From: Sphingobacterium endophyticum
Lineage (GTDB): Bacteria; Bacteroidota; Bacteroidia; Sphingobacteriales; Sphingobacteriaceae
Direction: 5' to 3'
Assembly: GCF_009733535.1 (NCBI RefSeq)
Contig: NZ_SMMI01000003.1
Coordinates: 434,001 to 498,000 of the forward strand
Length of the DNA stretch: 64,000 nucleotides
The notes under the pieces were generated by a model. That model was given only the letters and a program-made list of their open reading frames with translations, was not told the origin of the DNA and did no database searches. This document shows, piece by piece, positions 8,760-18,756 of this stretch. The position numbers were made by a program, and so were the translations under genes. Position 1 is the first letter of the stretch. Every line of letters begins with the position of its first letter.

Positions 8760-9106
8760 CTTGTTACATATTTTAATACCGAAAAAAGTGGTCTTGTACG
8801 CAAATAATCTAGATTATGTTCATTTGAATAAGCTTCTCGTTCAAATGAGATATTTAAGTACGCCCTAGTAAAATTCCTATATTGAAATAATCGAATAACA
8901 AATTCTAAAAGATAAAAAATGTAGAATGGTAGAATTAGCAATTCTATGGCTTGTAATATGTGGATTCTTTCATGATTAATTAGAATCCTATTCTTCTTAT
9001 CCGTTGAATATTTCAAAAATATAAATGGAAAAATAGTAATTGCTTGAGCTTTTCCAAAAGAAAAGAACTTAGTCCAAAACTTACTAACTATTACTTTGCC
9101 TCTCAT
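8747..9106 (-). CDS. Small membrane protein with HExxH motif
   Basis: A 119-residue protein with a H45-E-R-I-H49 motif, followed by one hydrophobic segment (about residues 54-74) and then FEREAYSNE (88-96). HExxH plus a downstream glutamate pair is the layout of gluzincin-type zinc peptidases, but the protein is far shorter than known members, so activity is only a guess. Similar short proteins occur in Bacteroidota as uncharacterised; I cannot name a family. The stop codon lies inside the shared terminator hairpin. It is divergent from the MerR gene. Confidence 0.72.
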   Translation of the reverse strand: MRGKVIVSKFWTKFFSFGKAQAITIFPFIFLKYSTDKKNRILINHERIHILQAIELLILPFYIFYLLEFVIRLFQYRNFTRAYLNISFEREAYSNEHNLDYLRTRPLFSVLKYVTRKKG

Positions 9107-9157
9107 CTAAAGGTTAAAATTACGAAATAGCCTTTAACTTTATATCAATCATGGTTT

Positions 9158-9187
9158 TTTGATTTTCAAACTTAGATTGTATATTTG
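9158..9187 (+). promoter_or_regulatory. Predicted promoter of the MerR-type gene
   Basis: TTTG at 9158-9161 and TATATTTG at 9180-9187 are 18 bases apart, a near-ideal Bacteroidota -33/-7 pair, about 20 bases before the start codon. Confidence 0.65.
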
Positions 9188-9205
9188 TTAATACACTAAA
9201 ATCAA

Positions 9206-9547
9206 ATGTTCATGCCGTACAAAGAACGAGAAATTAATAAGCTGTATTATACCATGGGGGAAGTCACTGAGATGTTCGGTGTTAATGCATCTCAAATCCG
9301 TTTTTATGAGCGTGAATTCGATATCCTTCAGCCAAAGAAAAACAAGAAAGGAAATCGTCTATTTACCCAAAATGACATTGCTAACCTAAAAATCATCTTT
9401 AATTTGGTTAAAGATAAAGGCTATACCTTACAGGGGGCTAGAGAATTTTTAAGAAGCAACAAGAATGAAGCGCGAGAAAACCAAAGGATAATTGAATCCT
9501 TAGAAGGTCTAAAAAGCTTTTTACTAGAAGTGAGAGATAGCCTATAA
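9206..9547 (+). CDS. MerR-family transcriptional regulator
   Basis: A 113-residue DNA-binding protein. The N-terminal MerR winged helix (YYTMGEVTEMFGVNASQIRFYERE, about residues 13-36, then the wing KKGNRLFTQNDI) is complete. The C-terminal part is a short helix (about 85-113) with no cysteines or obvious ligand domain, so it probably dimerises but its signal is unknown. The start could also be the ATG at 9212. It ends one base before the convergent phosphodiesterase gene. Confidence 0.9.
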   Translation: MFMPYKEREINKLYYTMGEVTEMFGVNASQIRFYEREFDILQPKKNKKGNRLFTQNDIANLKIIFNLVKDKGYTLQGAREFLRSNKNEARENQRIIESLEGLKSFLLEVRDSL

Positions 9548-10039
9548 CTATCTCGGGTGAAGTTCAATTACTTCTAAATTCTCAATTTTATCAGAATTTA
9601 TTTCAAATCTCATTATCGTTCTAACTTTTTGCCAGCCCTGTTTTCCTGCAGCTCCAGGATTAATATGGAGTAACTGCAATTTTTGATCATATTGAACTTT
9701 TAAAATATGCGAGTGCCCTGTTATAAACAATTTTGGGGGATTATTTATTATTTCTGGTTTAACTAATGGACTATATTTATTAGGATATCCACCAATATGG
9801 GTAATCCAAACATCCACATCTTCACATTTAAACCTTAAATTTTCTGGGTATTGTATTTGGATTGACTTATCATCGATATTTCCATATACCCCACGTAAAG
9901 GTTTAAAAGTTCTTAACTTCTCAATAACATCTAAAGAACCAAAATCTCCGGCATGCCATATTTCATCACAGTTTTCAAAATATTTGAAAACCGAATCATC
10001 TAAATAGCTGTGTGTATCTGAAATTAATCCAATCTTCAT
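9548..10039 (-). CDS. YfcE/MJ0936-type metallophosphodiesterase
   Basis: A 163-residue calcineurin-like phosphodiesterase. All five metal-site blocks are visible: SDTHS near residue 7, HAGDFGS near 30, YGNID near 53, TH in VWITHIGG near 81, and TGHSH near 107, followed by HINPGAAG. The natural substrate of this family in bacteria is unclear. It lies 1 base downstream of trmN6 on the same strand and abuts the convergent MerR gene without a gap. Confidence 0.93.
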   Translation of the reverse strand: MKIGLISDTHSYLDDSVFKYFENCDEIWHAGDFGSLDVIEKLRTFKPLRGVYGNIDDKSIQIQYPENLRFKCEDVDVWITHIGGYPNKYSPLVKPEIINNPPKLFITGHSHILKVQYDQKLQLLHINPGAAGKQGWQKVRTIMRFEINSDKIENLEVIELHPR

Positions 10040-10040
10040 C

Positions 10041-10745
10041 TTAAAAAGCTAAAAAATAAGGTTTTAATAGTGACTTATAGGCATCTGAATAAACTGATTG
10101 ATCTTGATATAAGATAAATGTTTCTTTTATTTGATTGGAAGTATCTTTTTTAAAACTTAAAATACTTCTGAAAGGATCTGAATCTTTAAAGGATTGAATA
10201 TTTATTACATGAGTTAAATTCAATCCATTTGAAACCGCCTCATTGATTAAAAAGTCTGATAACTCAATAGGCACAACGATTTGAAGTTTCCCATCTTCCA
10301 TTAAATGTTGCGCTGAAAATTGCATCAATCCTTTAAAAAAATCACTATCGGTATGTTTTGCCACTTTCTTTCTCTGATCTGGATTATGAAGAGAATTAAT
10401 ATAAAATGGAGGATTCGAAACAATAAGGTCAAATTTTAGGTCCGTATGCCATTGGAAAATATCAGAATTTATAATACTCATTCGGTCTTTAAATAAGGAA
10501 GATTTAAAATTTTCCTCAGCTCGTATTGATGCCAGTTTATCAATTTCAACAGCCCAAACTTGAGAGTCTTCATATTTCTGAGCCAACATTAAAGCAATCA
10601 CACCTGTACCAGTGCCAATGTCTAAAATATTTCTTGCTGAATTTTTTTGTGCAAATGCTCCTAACAGCACACCATCTGTATTAATACGCATTGCACAGCC
10701 TTCTTGATTGACTGAAAACCTCTTGAAATCAAAGATATTGCCCAT
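10041..10745 (-). CDS. trmN6: tRNA1(Val) (adenine37-N6)-methyltransferase
   Basis: Methylates N6 of A37 in tRNA-Val, as E. coli YfiC does. The 234-residue protein has the SAM loop DIGTGTGVIALML near residues 42-54 and the catalytic NPPF motif (SNPPFY) of N6-adenine methyltransferases. A conserved N-terminus (FDFKRFSVNQEGCAMRINTDGVLLG) is typical of the family. The phosphodiesterase follows immediately, suggesting a two-gene unit. Confidence 0.93.
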   Translation of the reverse strand: MGNIFDFKRFSVNQEGCAMRINTDGVLLGAFAQKNSARNILDIGTGTGVIALMLAQKYEDSQVWAVEIDKLASIRAEENFKSSLFKDRMSIINSDIFQWHTDLKFDLIVSNPPFYINSLHNPDQRKKVAKHTDSDFFKGLMQFSAQHLMEDGKLQIVVPIELSDFLINEAVSNGLNLTHVINIQSFKDSDPFRSILSFKKDTSNQIKETFILYQDQSVYSDAYKSLLKPYFLAF

Positions 10746-10866
10746 AAAACAAAGTTAACTTATTAACCTATTTACCCAATAAAAAAAATGTAAAGTAGTT
10801 TTTTTATCCATGAACATTAATCTAAATGGAATTTAAGAAGTCTATCACTAAAAGAAAGACAGAGAT

Positions 10867-11262
10867 ATGAAAAATAAGCTACTTAAAATCGTCGCACTTA
10901 TAATGGTAATAGGATTGTTTTCCTCATGTTCCAAAGATTATTTTGAAGGACCTCTTTTTTATCCAGATGATTTTGGGGTCGATATTGTGGATGCTTATCC
11001 TGCCGGCCCAAATTCAATAAAAATTGATTTCGCAGTCAGTAATCTATCCAACTTAGATTATTACCAAGGCCAGGATGGAAACTATTATTTAGAATTCTCT
11101 ATTGCTAGCAATAATGGCAGTTTATTTTATAATGAAATCCCTATTGGGACGCTATATGCTGGTGAATATTTCCGAGGAAGTATGATAATACAAATTGATC
11201 CAAGGATGACTTTTAATTTGAATAATATTACTTATGATATTTACGATGCTGATAGGTACTAA
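10867..11262 (+). CDS. Small lipoprotein of unknown function
   Basis: A 131-residue secreted protein. The signal peptide ends in a lipobox with Cys21 (GLFSSC), so it is predicted to be lipid-anchored. The mature part is acidic and beta-rich, with no cysteine other than the anchor and no motif I recognise. It is a single-gene unit: an own upstream gap and a terminator hairpin overlapping its last codons. Its function cannot be assigned. Confidence 0.75.
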   Translation: MKNKLLKIVALIMVIGLFSSCSKDYFEGPLFYPDDFGVDIVDAYPAGPNSIKIDFAVSNLSNLDYYQGQDGNYYLEFSIASNNGSLFYNEIPIGTLYAGEYFRGSMIIQIDPRMTFNLNNITYDIYDADRY

Positions 11263-11280
11263 CTATCAGCATTTATTTTT
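11246..11280 (+). terminator. Terminator of the small lipoprotein gene
   Basis: A 10-base-pair stem (11246-11255 with 11263-11272) starts within the last codons of the gene and is followed by a T-rich tail. Confidence 0.75.
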
Positions 11281-13885
11281 AATTCTTTAATAATCTTTGA
11301 ATTTCATCCAATTTCATTAATGCTTCAACCGGTGTTAATGTATTAACATCCAAATTATTCAGCATATCTCTAATCTTCTCTAAAACAGGATCATCAATTG
11401 AAAACATCTGTAACTGATAGGCTTGTTTTTGGATCTTGCGCATGCTGTCTTTTATTTTCTCCCCTCCAGTTCTTTCTTGTTCTAAACGTTTTAATATTTC
11501 TCCAGCACGGTTAATCAATTTTGAAGGCATTCCCGCAAGCTTAGCCACATGTATACCAAAGCTGTGTTCTGATCCTCCAGGAACTAATTTCCTTAAGAAA
11601 ATCACCTTATTATTTACTTCCTTTACACTAACATTAAAGTTCTTAACCCTAGGCATTGAAGTACATAATTCATTTAATTCATGATAATGTGTTGCAAATA
11701 ATGTTTTTGCCCTATAGGATGGATGTGAATGCAGATATTCTGCAATTGCCCATGCTATGGAAATCCCATCATAAGTACTGGTACCACGACCAATTTCATC
11801 TAAAAGAATTAAACTTCTATCCGATAAATTATTCATGATACTTGCGGTCTCATTCATCTCAACCATGAATGTAGATTCTCCTGAACTCAAATTATCTGAT
11901 GCTCCAACCCGAGTAAAGATCTTATCAACAATCCCTATATAAGCCTCTTTTGCTGGGACAAATGAACCTATTTGCGCCATGAGCACAATTAATCCAGTTT
12001 GCCTCAACAAAGCAGACTTTCCAGCCATATTTGGACCTGTTATAATAATAATTTGTTGACCATCAGGATCTAAAAAGGTATCATTGGTTATATAATCCTG
12101 TCCTATTGGAAGATTCTTTTCGATAACGGGATGTCGTCCACCTTTTATGTCTAACGTCCTACTTGAATTTACTTCAGGTTTGACATAAAAATTCTTCTCA
12201 GCTATGATTGCAAAATTCAGTAATACATCCAATTTCGCTAATAATTGTGCATTTAATTGAATAGGCTTAATGTATTCGGAAATAGCCAATAGTAATTCTG
12301 AATATAAACGATTTTCTATAGCTTGAATTTTCTCTTCCGCTCCAAGTATTTGCTCTTCATACTCTTTTAATTCTTCCGTGATATATCGCTCCGCATTTAC
12401 TAAGGTTTGTTTTCTAATCCAATCTGAAGGAACTTTATCCTTATGCGTATTTGTTACTTCAAGATAATATCCAAAAACATTATTGAATGCGATCTTCAAT
12501 GAAGGAATACCTGTCTTTTCAGATTCCCTTTTTTGAATCTCGATTAGATAATCCTTTCCTCCAAAAGCAACCTTCCTCAATTTATCCAAATCAGCATCTA
12601 CCCCATCAGCAATTACATTTCCCTTGTTGATGGCAACCGGTGGCTCTGCCTGCATGCTGTTCTCTATCTTATCCCGAATGATTAAACATGCATTCAATTG
12701 CTCAGCAATTACTTTCAGTGATTCGGATTCTTGCTCTTGACAAAGTTCTTTTAATTTTTCTACCGCATATAAAGCTCTTTTGAGCTGAATAATTTCTCTT
12801 GGATTAGCTTTTTGTAAACCTATCTTAGAAATCAACCTCTCTAAATCCCCTACCTGCTTGATCTCATGAACCAATTGATCCCTGAGTTCTCGATTATCAT
12901 AAAAATCTTGAACTACTTGTAGACGCTCGTTGATTGATTTCTCATCTTTCAATGGCATAACAATCCAACGTTTTAATAATCTCGCGCCCATAGGCGAAGA
13001 AGTTTCATCCAAAACATCCGATAAGGTCGTCGCATTTTCATTATTAGAGCCAATCAGTTCGAGATTTCGAATGGTAAACCTATCTAACCACATATACCGT
13101 TCCTCTTCAATTCTAGAAATATTTGATATATGTTGTAGATTTCTGTGTTCCGTTTCATTCAGGTAATGAAGGGCTACTCCTGCAGCAATTATGCCGATAG
13201 GCATTCGATCAATTCCAAAACCTTTCATGGAATTAACCTCAAAATGTTTCAGTAATGACTCTGTAGCATAATCGCCTGTGTATGGCCATTCATCAAGTGT
13301 ATAAGTATAATATCCACTTCCGAATTGCTCAAGAAACTCTTTGTATTGTTTTTTAGGAAGGATAATCTCAGTCGGTTTAAACCCCTGAAGAAGTTTGTCA
13401 ATATAATTTATTGACCCTTGCGCAACAAGGAATTCCCCTGTTGAAATATCTAAAAATGAAATCCCAATCCCAAGTTTATCAAAATAAACAGATGCTAAAT
13501 AGTTATTGGATTTTTGTTGAACTATATTTTCATTGTAGGATACGCCTGGGGTTACTAATTCCGTTACTCCTCTCTTGACGATCGTTTTTGTTTGTTTTGG
13601 ATCCTCTAGCTGATCGCAGATAGCAACTCTTTGGCCGGCTCTAACTAATTTTGGTAAATAAGTTTCCAAAGAATGATGTGGAAATCCTGCCAATGCTGTT
13701 TCAGACTCCGATCCATTTCCTCTTTTTGTTAATACAATCCCTAAAATCTTGGCTGCTTTGATCGCATCTTCCCCAAATGTCTCATAAAAATCTCCAACTC
13801 TAAACAACAATAAGGCTCCAGGGTATTTTGCCTTAATCGTATTATATTGTTGCATTAATGGAGTTTGTTTCTTCTCTTTTGCCAA
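11279..13885 (-). CDS. mutS: DNA mismatch repair protein MutS
   Basis: Recognises mismatches and recruits MutL. At 868 residues it is full length. The mismatch-binding motif GDFYETF is near residue 32-38; the ATPase domain has Walker A ([14 protein letters not shown], about 612-625), the Walker B region [13 protein letters not shown] and the [13 protein letters not shown] signature NLSSGESTF. The end carries the short C-terminal helix region. It converges with the small lipoprotein gene and is divergent from mtgA. Confidence 0.98.
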   Translation of the reverse strand: MAKEKKQTPLMQQYNTIKAKYPGALLLFRVGDFYETFGEDAIKAAKILGIVLTKRGNGSESETALAGFPHHSLETYLPKLVRAGQRVAICDQLEDPKQTKTIVKRGVTELVTPGVSYNENIVQQKSNNYLASVYFDKLGIGISFLDISTGEFLVAQGSINYIDKLLQGFKPTEIILPKKQYKEFLEQFGSGYYTYTLDEWPYTGDYATESLLKHFEVNSMKGFGIDRMPIGIIAAGVALHYLNETEHRNLQHISNISRIEEERYMWLDRFTIRNLELIGSNNENATTLSDVLDETSSPMGARLLKRWIVMPLKDEKSINERLQVVQDFYDNRELRDQLVHEIKQVGDLERLISKIGLQKANPREIIQLKRALYAVEKLKELCQEQESESLKVIAEQLNACLIIRDKIENSMQAEPPVAINKGNVIADGVDADLDKLRKVAFGGKDYLIEIQKRESEKTGIPSLKIAFNNVFGYYLEVTNTHKDKVPSDWIRKQTLVNAERYITEELKEYEEQILGAEEKIQAIENRLYSELLLAISEYIKPIQLNAQLLAKLDVLLNFAIIAEKNFYVKPEVNSSRTLDIKGGRHPVIEKNLPIGQDYITNDTFLDPDGQQIIIITGPNMAGKSALLRQTGLIVLMAQIGSFVPAKEAYIGIVDKIFTRVGASDNLSSGESTFMVEMNETASIMNNLSDRSLILLDEIGRGTSTYDGISIAWAIAEYLHSHPSYRAKTLFATHYHELNELCTSMPRVKNFNVSVKEVNNKVIFLRKLVPGGSEHSFGIHVAKLAGMPSKLINRAGEILKRLEQERTGGEKIKDSMRKIQKQAYQLQMFSIDDPVLEKIRDMLNNLDVNTLTPVEALMKLDEIQRLLKN

Positions 13886-13998
13886 GGTGATCCTATTTTT
13901 GTATAAGATGTAAAAATAGCAGATTTGTGTCGATTTGCAAAACTATAGCTTCCCCAAAAAGCATTCAGGAAATGACATAAAAATTAAAAAATACATCT

Positions 13999-14006
13999 TA
14001 TGTTTG
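13999..14006 (+). promoter_or_regulatory. Predicted -7 box of mtgA
   Basis: TATGTTTG fits TAnnTTTG and ends 17 bases before the mtgA start. No clear -33 box. Confidence 0.5.
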
Positions 14007-14023
14007 CATAAAATTTCAGAGTA

Positions 14024-14767
14024 ATGGCAATTAAGCGTTCTACTTCCAAGAACAAAAAGAAACAAACCAAAAATTCATTCGGCAGTTTTATGAAAACTAA
14101 GGTTTTACCATGGGCTGTTAGGGGGATTATCGCTTTTTTTGCCTTAAGCATACTTTGGGTTATTGCACTTCGATTTACAAATCCTCCAATTACTTATTTG
14201 ATGCTCAAAAGAGGTTTCGAAAGAAAAACTGAAGGTAAGGAATGGAAGCTAGAAAGAAAGTGGTTAGCATATGATGACATTTCCGATAATTTAAAAAAAG
14301 CTGCTCTTGCCGGAGAAGACGCTCATTTCATGACCCATAATGGCTTCGACACTGAAGCTATAAAAGAGGCTTTTGAAAAGAATAAAGAAGGAAAAAGACT
14401 TCGCGGAGGAAGTACAATTAGCCAACAGACTGCGAAAAATGTATTTCTCTGGCCAGGCAGATCATGGATTCGAAAAGGATTAGAAACCTATTTCACCGTG
14501 TTGATTGAAATTTTTTGGAATAAAAGAAGAATTCTTGAAGTATATCTAAATGTAATCGAAACTGGTCAAGGTGTATATGGTGCTGAGGCAGCAGCGCAAT
14601 ATTATTTTCATAAATCCGCTAAGAGTTTAACAAAAAAAGAAGCCTCTTTAATTATAGCAATTTTGCCAAGCCCCCAAAAATGGGATGCCAGAAGACCTTC
14701 TAATTATGTTAATCGTAGAGCCAACAGTATTGCTCGATATTTGAATTATTATAAAATCCCAAATTAG
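14024..14767 (+). CDS. mtgA: Monofunctional peptidoglycan glycosyltransferase
   Basis: Polymerises lipid II into glycan strands (GT51 domain without a transpeptidase). The 247-residue protein has one N-terminal membrane anchor (about residues 28-50), then the GT51 motifs: GEDAHFMTHNGFD with the catalytic Glu, RGGSTISQQTAKNVFLW, and RRILEVYLNVIETGQGVYGAE. Length and order fit MtgA rather than a bifunctional PBP. It converges with the isoaspartyl peptidase gene, only 8 bases apart and with no hairpin between them. Confidence 0.95.
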   Translation: MAIKRSTSKNKKKQTKNSFGSFMKTKVLPWAVRGIIAFFALSILWVIALRFTNPPITYLMLKRGFERKTEGKEWKLERKWLAYDDISDNLKKAALAGEDAHFMTHNGFDTEAIKEAFEKNKEGKRLRGGSTISQQTAKNVFLWPGRSWIRKGLETYFTVLIEIFWNKRRILEVYLNVIETGQGVYGAEAAAQYYFHKSAKSLTKKEASLIIAILPSPQKWDARRPSNYVNRRANSIARYLNYYKIPN

Positions 14768-14775
14768 TAATCCTG

Positions 14776-15810
14776 CTATTTATAAATTTCAACTTTAATT
14801 TTCCCATCAGAAGTCACTGTTCCACGATACATACCTTCGGTATTAAATGGCATAGCGATATTTCCACTTTTATCGATTGCTATTAATCCACCATCACCAC
14901 CTAGTTTTTCAATTTCATCAATAACTTCCTGAGTAGCTTTTTCAATATTCATTTTTGCATATTTCATTCTCGCTGATACATTATATGCAGCAACTGAACG
15001 AATAAAGAATTCACCCCAGCCTGTACATGAAATAGCAACAGTTTCATTGTCAGCATAGGTACCTGCTCCAATAATTGGGGCATCCCCAACTCGACCAAAT
15101 TTTTTATTGGTCATTCCTCCTGTAGAAGTTCCAGCAGCTAAATTCCCCATTTTATCTAATGCAACACAACCAACTGTTCCAAACTTCTCATCTTTATAGG
15201 GTGGGAGAAATGCTTGCTTATCATCGTGGTCCAATTCTGCTCTCTCCTTATCTCTTTCTAATGCTCTTTGCAAACCATCCCAACGCTGTTTTGTCCAAAA
15301 ATAAGAAGGATCAACTATTTCTATTCCATTCATTTGTGAAAATTCCTCCGCTCCTTTGCCAACCATCATGACATGATCTGATTTATCCATTACCGCCCGT
15401 GCTGCACTGATTGGGTTTTTAATAGTTGTCACTCCAGCAACAGAGCCAGCTTTTAGGTTTGATCCATCCATAATTGCAGCATCAAGTTCATTCTTCCCTT
15501 GATTGGTAAAAACAGCACCTTTACCCGCATTAAATAATGGAGAGTCTTCCATTATATGGATGGCCGCTTCAATAGCGTCAAGACTTGATTTACCTTGTTT
15601 TATTTGTTCATATCCTGCCTGAAGCGATTCCGTTAATTTTGATATATATGCCTGCTCCAAAGAGTCTGTCATATTCTTTTTTAGAATTGTACCCGCTCCA
15701 CCATGAATTACTAAAACATATTTTGGCTTATTGTTTATTTGAGCTGCTGACTTATTTACACCCATAGTAATACTCATTAAGGTTAATAAGAAAATGACAC
15801 TATTTTTCAT
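14776..15810 (-). CDS. Secreted isoaspartyl peptidase / L-asparaginase, Ntn hydrolase
   Basis: Cleaves isoaspartyl dipeptides or asparagine after self-processing. The catalytic Thr that becomes the new N-terminus is about residue 212 in GTVGCVALDKMGN; the partner motif GRVGDAPIIGAGTYAD and the GGMTNKKFGR loop follow. A signal peptide (about residues 1-24) predicts export. I place the start at ATG 15810; the frame extends to a TTG at 15831, but that adds seven residues ahead of the signal peptide and overlaps a likely promoter box. Relatives include plant-type asparaginase and glycosylasparaginase; the latter remains possible. Confidence 0.92.
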   Translation of the reverse strand: MKNSVIFLLTLMSITMGVNKSAAQINNKPKYVLVIHGGAGTILKKNMTDSLEQAYISKLTESLQAGYEQIKQGKSSLDAIEAAIHIMEDSPLFNAGKGAVFTNQGKNELDAAIMDGSNLKAGSVAGVTTIKNPISAARAVMDKSDHVMMVGKGAEEFSQMNGIEIVDPSYFWTKQRWDGLQRALERDKERAELDHDDKQAFLPPYKDEKFGTVGCVALDKMGNLAAGTSTGGMTNKKFGRVGDAPIIGAGTYADNETVAISCTGWGEFFIRSVAAYNVSARMKYAKMNIEKATQEVIDEIEKLGGDGGLIAIDKSGNIAMPFNTEGMYRGTVTSDGKIKVEIYK

Positions 15811-15849
15811 AATTAGATTCAGTTTTAACAAAGTAAGCTATAAAATAGT

Positions 15850-15887
15850 AAAAAACAAAAAGGGGTGGAAACGCCTTAATCCACCCC
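15850..15887 (-). terminator. Terminator of the SusC/SusD/GH30 operon
   Basis: An 8-base-pair G/C-rich stem (15862-15869 with 15880-15887) is followed on the minus strand by a T-rich tract (15861-15850). It lies 26 bases after the last gene of the operon. Confidence 0.8.
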
Positions 15888-15913
15888 AGTTTTACTCAAT
15901 TTATTAGTTTGTT

Positions 15914-17251
15914 TTACTGCTTTGTCACTGTTAATTTGGCTTTATTATTTCCTTCGGAAAGGTCAACAAGAAATACGTAAGTTGAACCAACTGTTAAGGT
16001 TTTCCCTGCAACCAAGCCTAAGTTACCAGGATCTCTTCCATTGGTACCATCCCCTACTAAAATGATGTCACTATTTGTAGTTAGTTCAGTATTTTTATAC
16101 TCACCACCCCAGTTCTTTTGATGGAAGAATTTAAAATTGATATTCGTTGCATTGATGGTCTGGCCAGCAACAACAGTTACCTGATATTTCTTCTCACCTA
16201 TTGGTGCCATACAAATTGCCTTGCCTGGATCCCAACCTACTTGATTATCTGCTACGCTAGGCTTACCAATTCCTTCTCCAATTATCCAAATTGCCCCTGT
16301 TCCATCTGGATTTAATACCGCCGGATCACTTCCGTTTAAAGCTTCAACTTTTATGAATTTCTTAGCCACATCGGCAATAAACCTATATTTACCCGATATA
16401 ACCTTTGAATAATATTTGTCGCCATCTTGACGGATATAATCTTGGTCAATCCACCAGCCTTTTATTCCTGGGATATCACTTAATACCAACTCCTCATCTT
16501 TTCCAACAGTTAAATCAACTGAATAAAGATCATCAGCAATCATTTCCATATCCGTATCATTGATCGCATACCGTATAAATGGTGCACTTTCATATGTCAA
16601 TGTATTAAAGCTAATGGTATAGCGACCATCAAATGAATTTGAAAAAGGAATTACAGCATTTACTCCTTGAATGATACTTTTATTTTCCCATCCAAATTGA
16701 ATCTTATTACCAAAGGCTCCAACAGCTGGGGCTTCTATATAAGCTGCAGCTTTCATTGGAAATTCATCCGTAACTTGGTATTTATTCGCAGAAACCTTCA
16801 GCATTTTATAAGTCTTTCCTCCTTCGCTAATTAAATTTATATAAGGAAAGTCAGGTCTCGATATATTCACAACTTTCTCCTCAGTTGTTTTTACCATTTG
16901 AATATTTTCAAGTGTAAATTTCAACATACCTGTACCATTTGGAATATTCTTTAAAAATGGAACAAATAATTTACCTGAATATTCTCCTGCGGATTTAGTT
17001 CTTAAAGTTTGTTCTGCAACAACTTCATCACTAAACAACAATTGTACTTTCAAAGTCGACAGATCAATACTTTTATCTGAAACATTGACTGTATATTGTA
17101 AACTATCTCCGAACAATGAAGCAGTTGGTACTTTTACTACTTCAATATGTGGTTCCCCAGCACCATACGGCACAATTAATTCATCCTCTTGACAAGAAAA
17201 CATAAGTGTCATTAGGACTGAAACGGTTAAATAATTGATTAATTTTTTCAT
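15914..17251 (-). CDS. SusE-like outer-membrane glycan-binding lipoprotein
   Basis: Probably a surface glycan-binding lipoprotein of the PUL. The signal peptide ends in a lipobox (MFSC). The 445-residue mature form appears to be a string of beta domains: an N-terminal Ig-like region, a middle domain (YRFIADVAKKFIKVE near 290), and a C-terminal domain (IWIIGEGIGKPSV, VGWDPGKAICM, FKFFHQKNWGGEY) resembling the SusE/SusF modules; the layout recalls the DUF5125/DUF5121 proteins that accompany GH30 in Bacteroides. The ATG at 17251 overlaps the GH30 stop as ATGA, pointing to coupled translation; an ATG at 17260 is possible. Confidence 0.8.
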   Translation of the reverse strand: MKKLINYLTVSVLMTLMFSCQEDELIVPYGAGEPHIEVVKVPTASLFGDSLQYTVNVSDKSIDLSTLKVQLLFSDEVVAEQTLRTKSAGEYSGKLFVPFLKNIPNGTGMLKFTLENIQMVKTTEEKVVNISRPDFPYINLISEGGKTYKMLKVSANKYQVTDEFPMKAAAYIEAPAVGAFGNKIQFGWENKSIIQGVNAVIPFSNSFDGRYTISFNTLTYESAPFIRYAINDTDMEMIADDLYSVDLTVGKDEELVLSDIPGIKGWWIDQDYIRQDGDKYYSKVISGKYRFIADVAKKFIKVEALNGSDPAVLNPDGTGAIWIIGEGIGKPSVADNQVGWDPGKAICMAPIGEKKYQVTVVAGQTINATNINFKFFHQKNWGGEYKNTELTTNSDIILVGDGTNGRDPGNLGLVAGKTLTVGSTYVFLVDLSEGNNKAKLTVTKQ

Positions 17252-18744
17252 TTTTTCCAAGAATAAGAAACAACAGACCCTGCAGGAATATCATAACTGA
17301 AGTTATTTTTTCCATCTTCAATAACGATTCTTGCATTGCTACCATTTGAATTAGCAATAACAAAGGCATAAGTACCATCAATATTTTTGAATGCAGAGTA
17401 GGTTAACCCTGAATCCGTATATCCTTCTGTACCTATACGAACTGCGCCCGGCTTTACCACCGCAGACATATGTCCTACGATATAATAATGTGAATTTTTA
17501 CGAATGGTCTTATAATCAGATTTACTGATGTCTACAGCTCCATAACATGTCTGGCAACCTCCTTCACGATTCGGTCCTCGCTCTGAATCCAACATTAAAT
17601 TCCAAACTATTACCCCTTTACTCCAGTTATTTACTGTACCCAAGGCAACTTCACGCATATCTTCCAATAACCTTTTTCCTAATGCATGACCATCATTCCA
17701 TGTACCAATTGATGTTTCGGTAAAAATGATGTCTTTTTCAGGCGCTTTTGAATGGATATCCAATAATTCTGCCTTATCCCCTCCATAATTATGATATGCA
17801 GAACCTGCAAAGTAGGCTGCAGCAGCAGGATCTTGAAAGATTTTAATTGGATAGTCCTGTTGTTCAGTCATATTATCATAATTATAGTTATGATCAAATG
17901 CATAAATCTTTGTCTTCAACCCTGCTGCCTTCATTTTAGGACCCAATGCCGTTTTTACAAAATCACGCTGCTCATTCCAAAACATAACCAAGGATGCTGA
18001 GTTTTTATCGTTTAAAGGCTCATTTTGTGTGGTGATAGAATAAATATTAATTCCATGACCTTTCATCGCTTCAATCCATTTCACGAAATATGTTGCATAA
18101 TCCTGATAATACTTAGGATTCAAGTGTCCCCCTGTCCAAGAATCATAAGGCTTTAATTCTTGAAGATTATTCACCTTCATCCATTTTGGTGGAGTCCATG
18201 GTGAACCCATGATTTTTATATCCGGATTTATGGCAATAATCTCTTTTAAAACTGGAATAACATATTCCAGTTCTTCTGATTGTAAAGCGAAGTTCTCAAT
18301 TCCTGGTTTGTCTGCTAATGTATATTCATCCAATGAAAAGTCTGAACAGCCAATTGCAATACGAATATAACTTTGGCCCATTCCCTCAGTTGTTGAAAAT
18401 GTCTCTTTTAAAAATTTAGTCCGGTCTGAAGGGCTCATTTTTAAAAGATTATATGCAGTAGAGCCAGTAATTGCTGCTCCAAAACCATCCATAGTCTGAT
18501 AGGTTTTGCTCTCATCTAGCTTAATGGTTTTTGTCCCCATATTGCTGGATTTGCTAAAATCTAAGTAAGACTTCTTAAAATCATGGCTTAATGAGCCAGT
18601 AGTTGTATAAATTAATACATCTCCTGAAGTTGGTTCAACCGGTACTACAGGTTCTCCCCCATTATTGTTGTCATTGCCACATGCCGTCAGAACTGAAGAG
18701 AACAAACTTGCAACAAATATGTATTTCTTTAAATTATTCATCAT
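17248..18744 (-). CDS. GH30-family glycoside hydrolase lipoprotein
   Basis: A 498-residue surface or periplasmic retaining glycosidase. The lipobox is LTAC with Cys22, followed by an Asn/Gly-rich linker. The GH30 barrel starts with YQTMDGFGAAITGSTA (about residues 82-97); the acid/base is E242 in TTQNEP and the nucleophile E343 in FTETS. The end (about 420-498) is the beta domain typical of the family. GH30 members cut beta-1,6-glucan, glucosylceramide, xylan or fucosides; the SusC/SusD/SusE setting favours a beta-glucan such as beta-1,6-glucan, but this is inferred. Confidence 0.92.
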   Translation of the reverse strand: MMNNLKKYIFVASLFSSVLTACGNDNNNGGEPVVPVEPTSGDVLIYTTTGSLSHDFKKSYLDFSKSSNMGTKTIKLDESKTYQTMDGFGAAITGSTAYNLLKMSPSDRTKFLKETFSTTEGMGQSYIRIAIGCSDFSLDEYTLADKPGIENFALQSEELEYVIPVLKEIIAINPDIKIMGSPWTPPKWMKVNNLQELKPYDSWTGGHLNPKYYQDYATYFVKWIEAMKGHGINIYSITTQNEPLNDKNSASLVMFWNEQRDFVKTALGPKMKAAGLKTKIYAFDHNYNYDNMTEQQDYPIKIFQDPAAAAYFAGSAYHNYGGDKAELLDIHSKAPEKDIIFTETSIGTWNDGHALGKRLLEDMREVALGTVNNWSKGVIVWNLMLDSERGPNREGGCQTCYGAVDISKSDYKTIRKNSHYYIVGHMSAVVKPGAVRIGTEGYTDSGLTYSAFKNIDGTYAFVIANSNGSNARIVIEDGKNNFSYDIPAGSVVSYSWKK

Positions 18745-18756
18745 TTGTGTATATTA

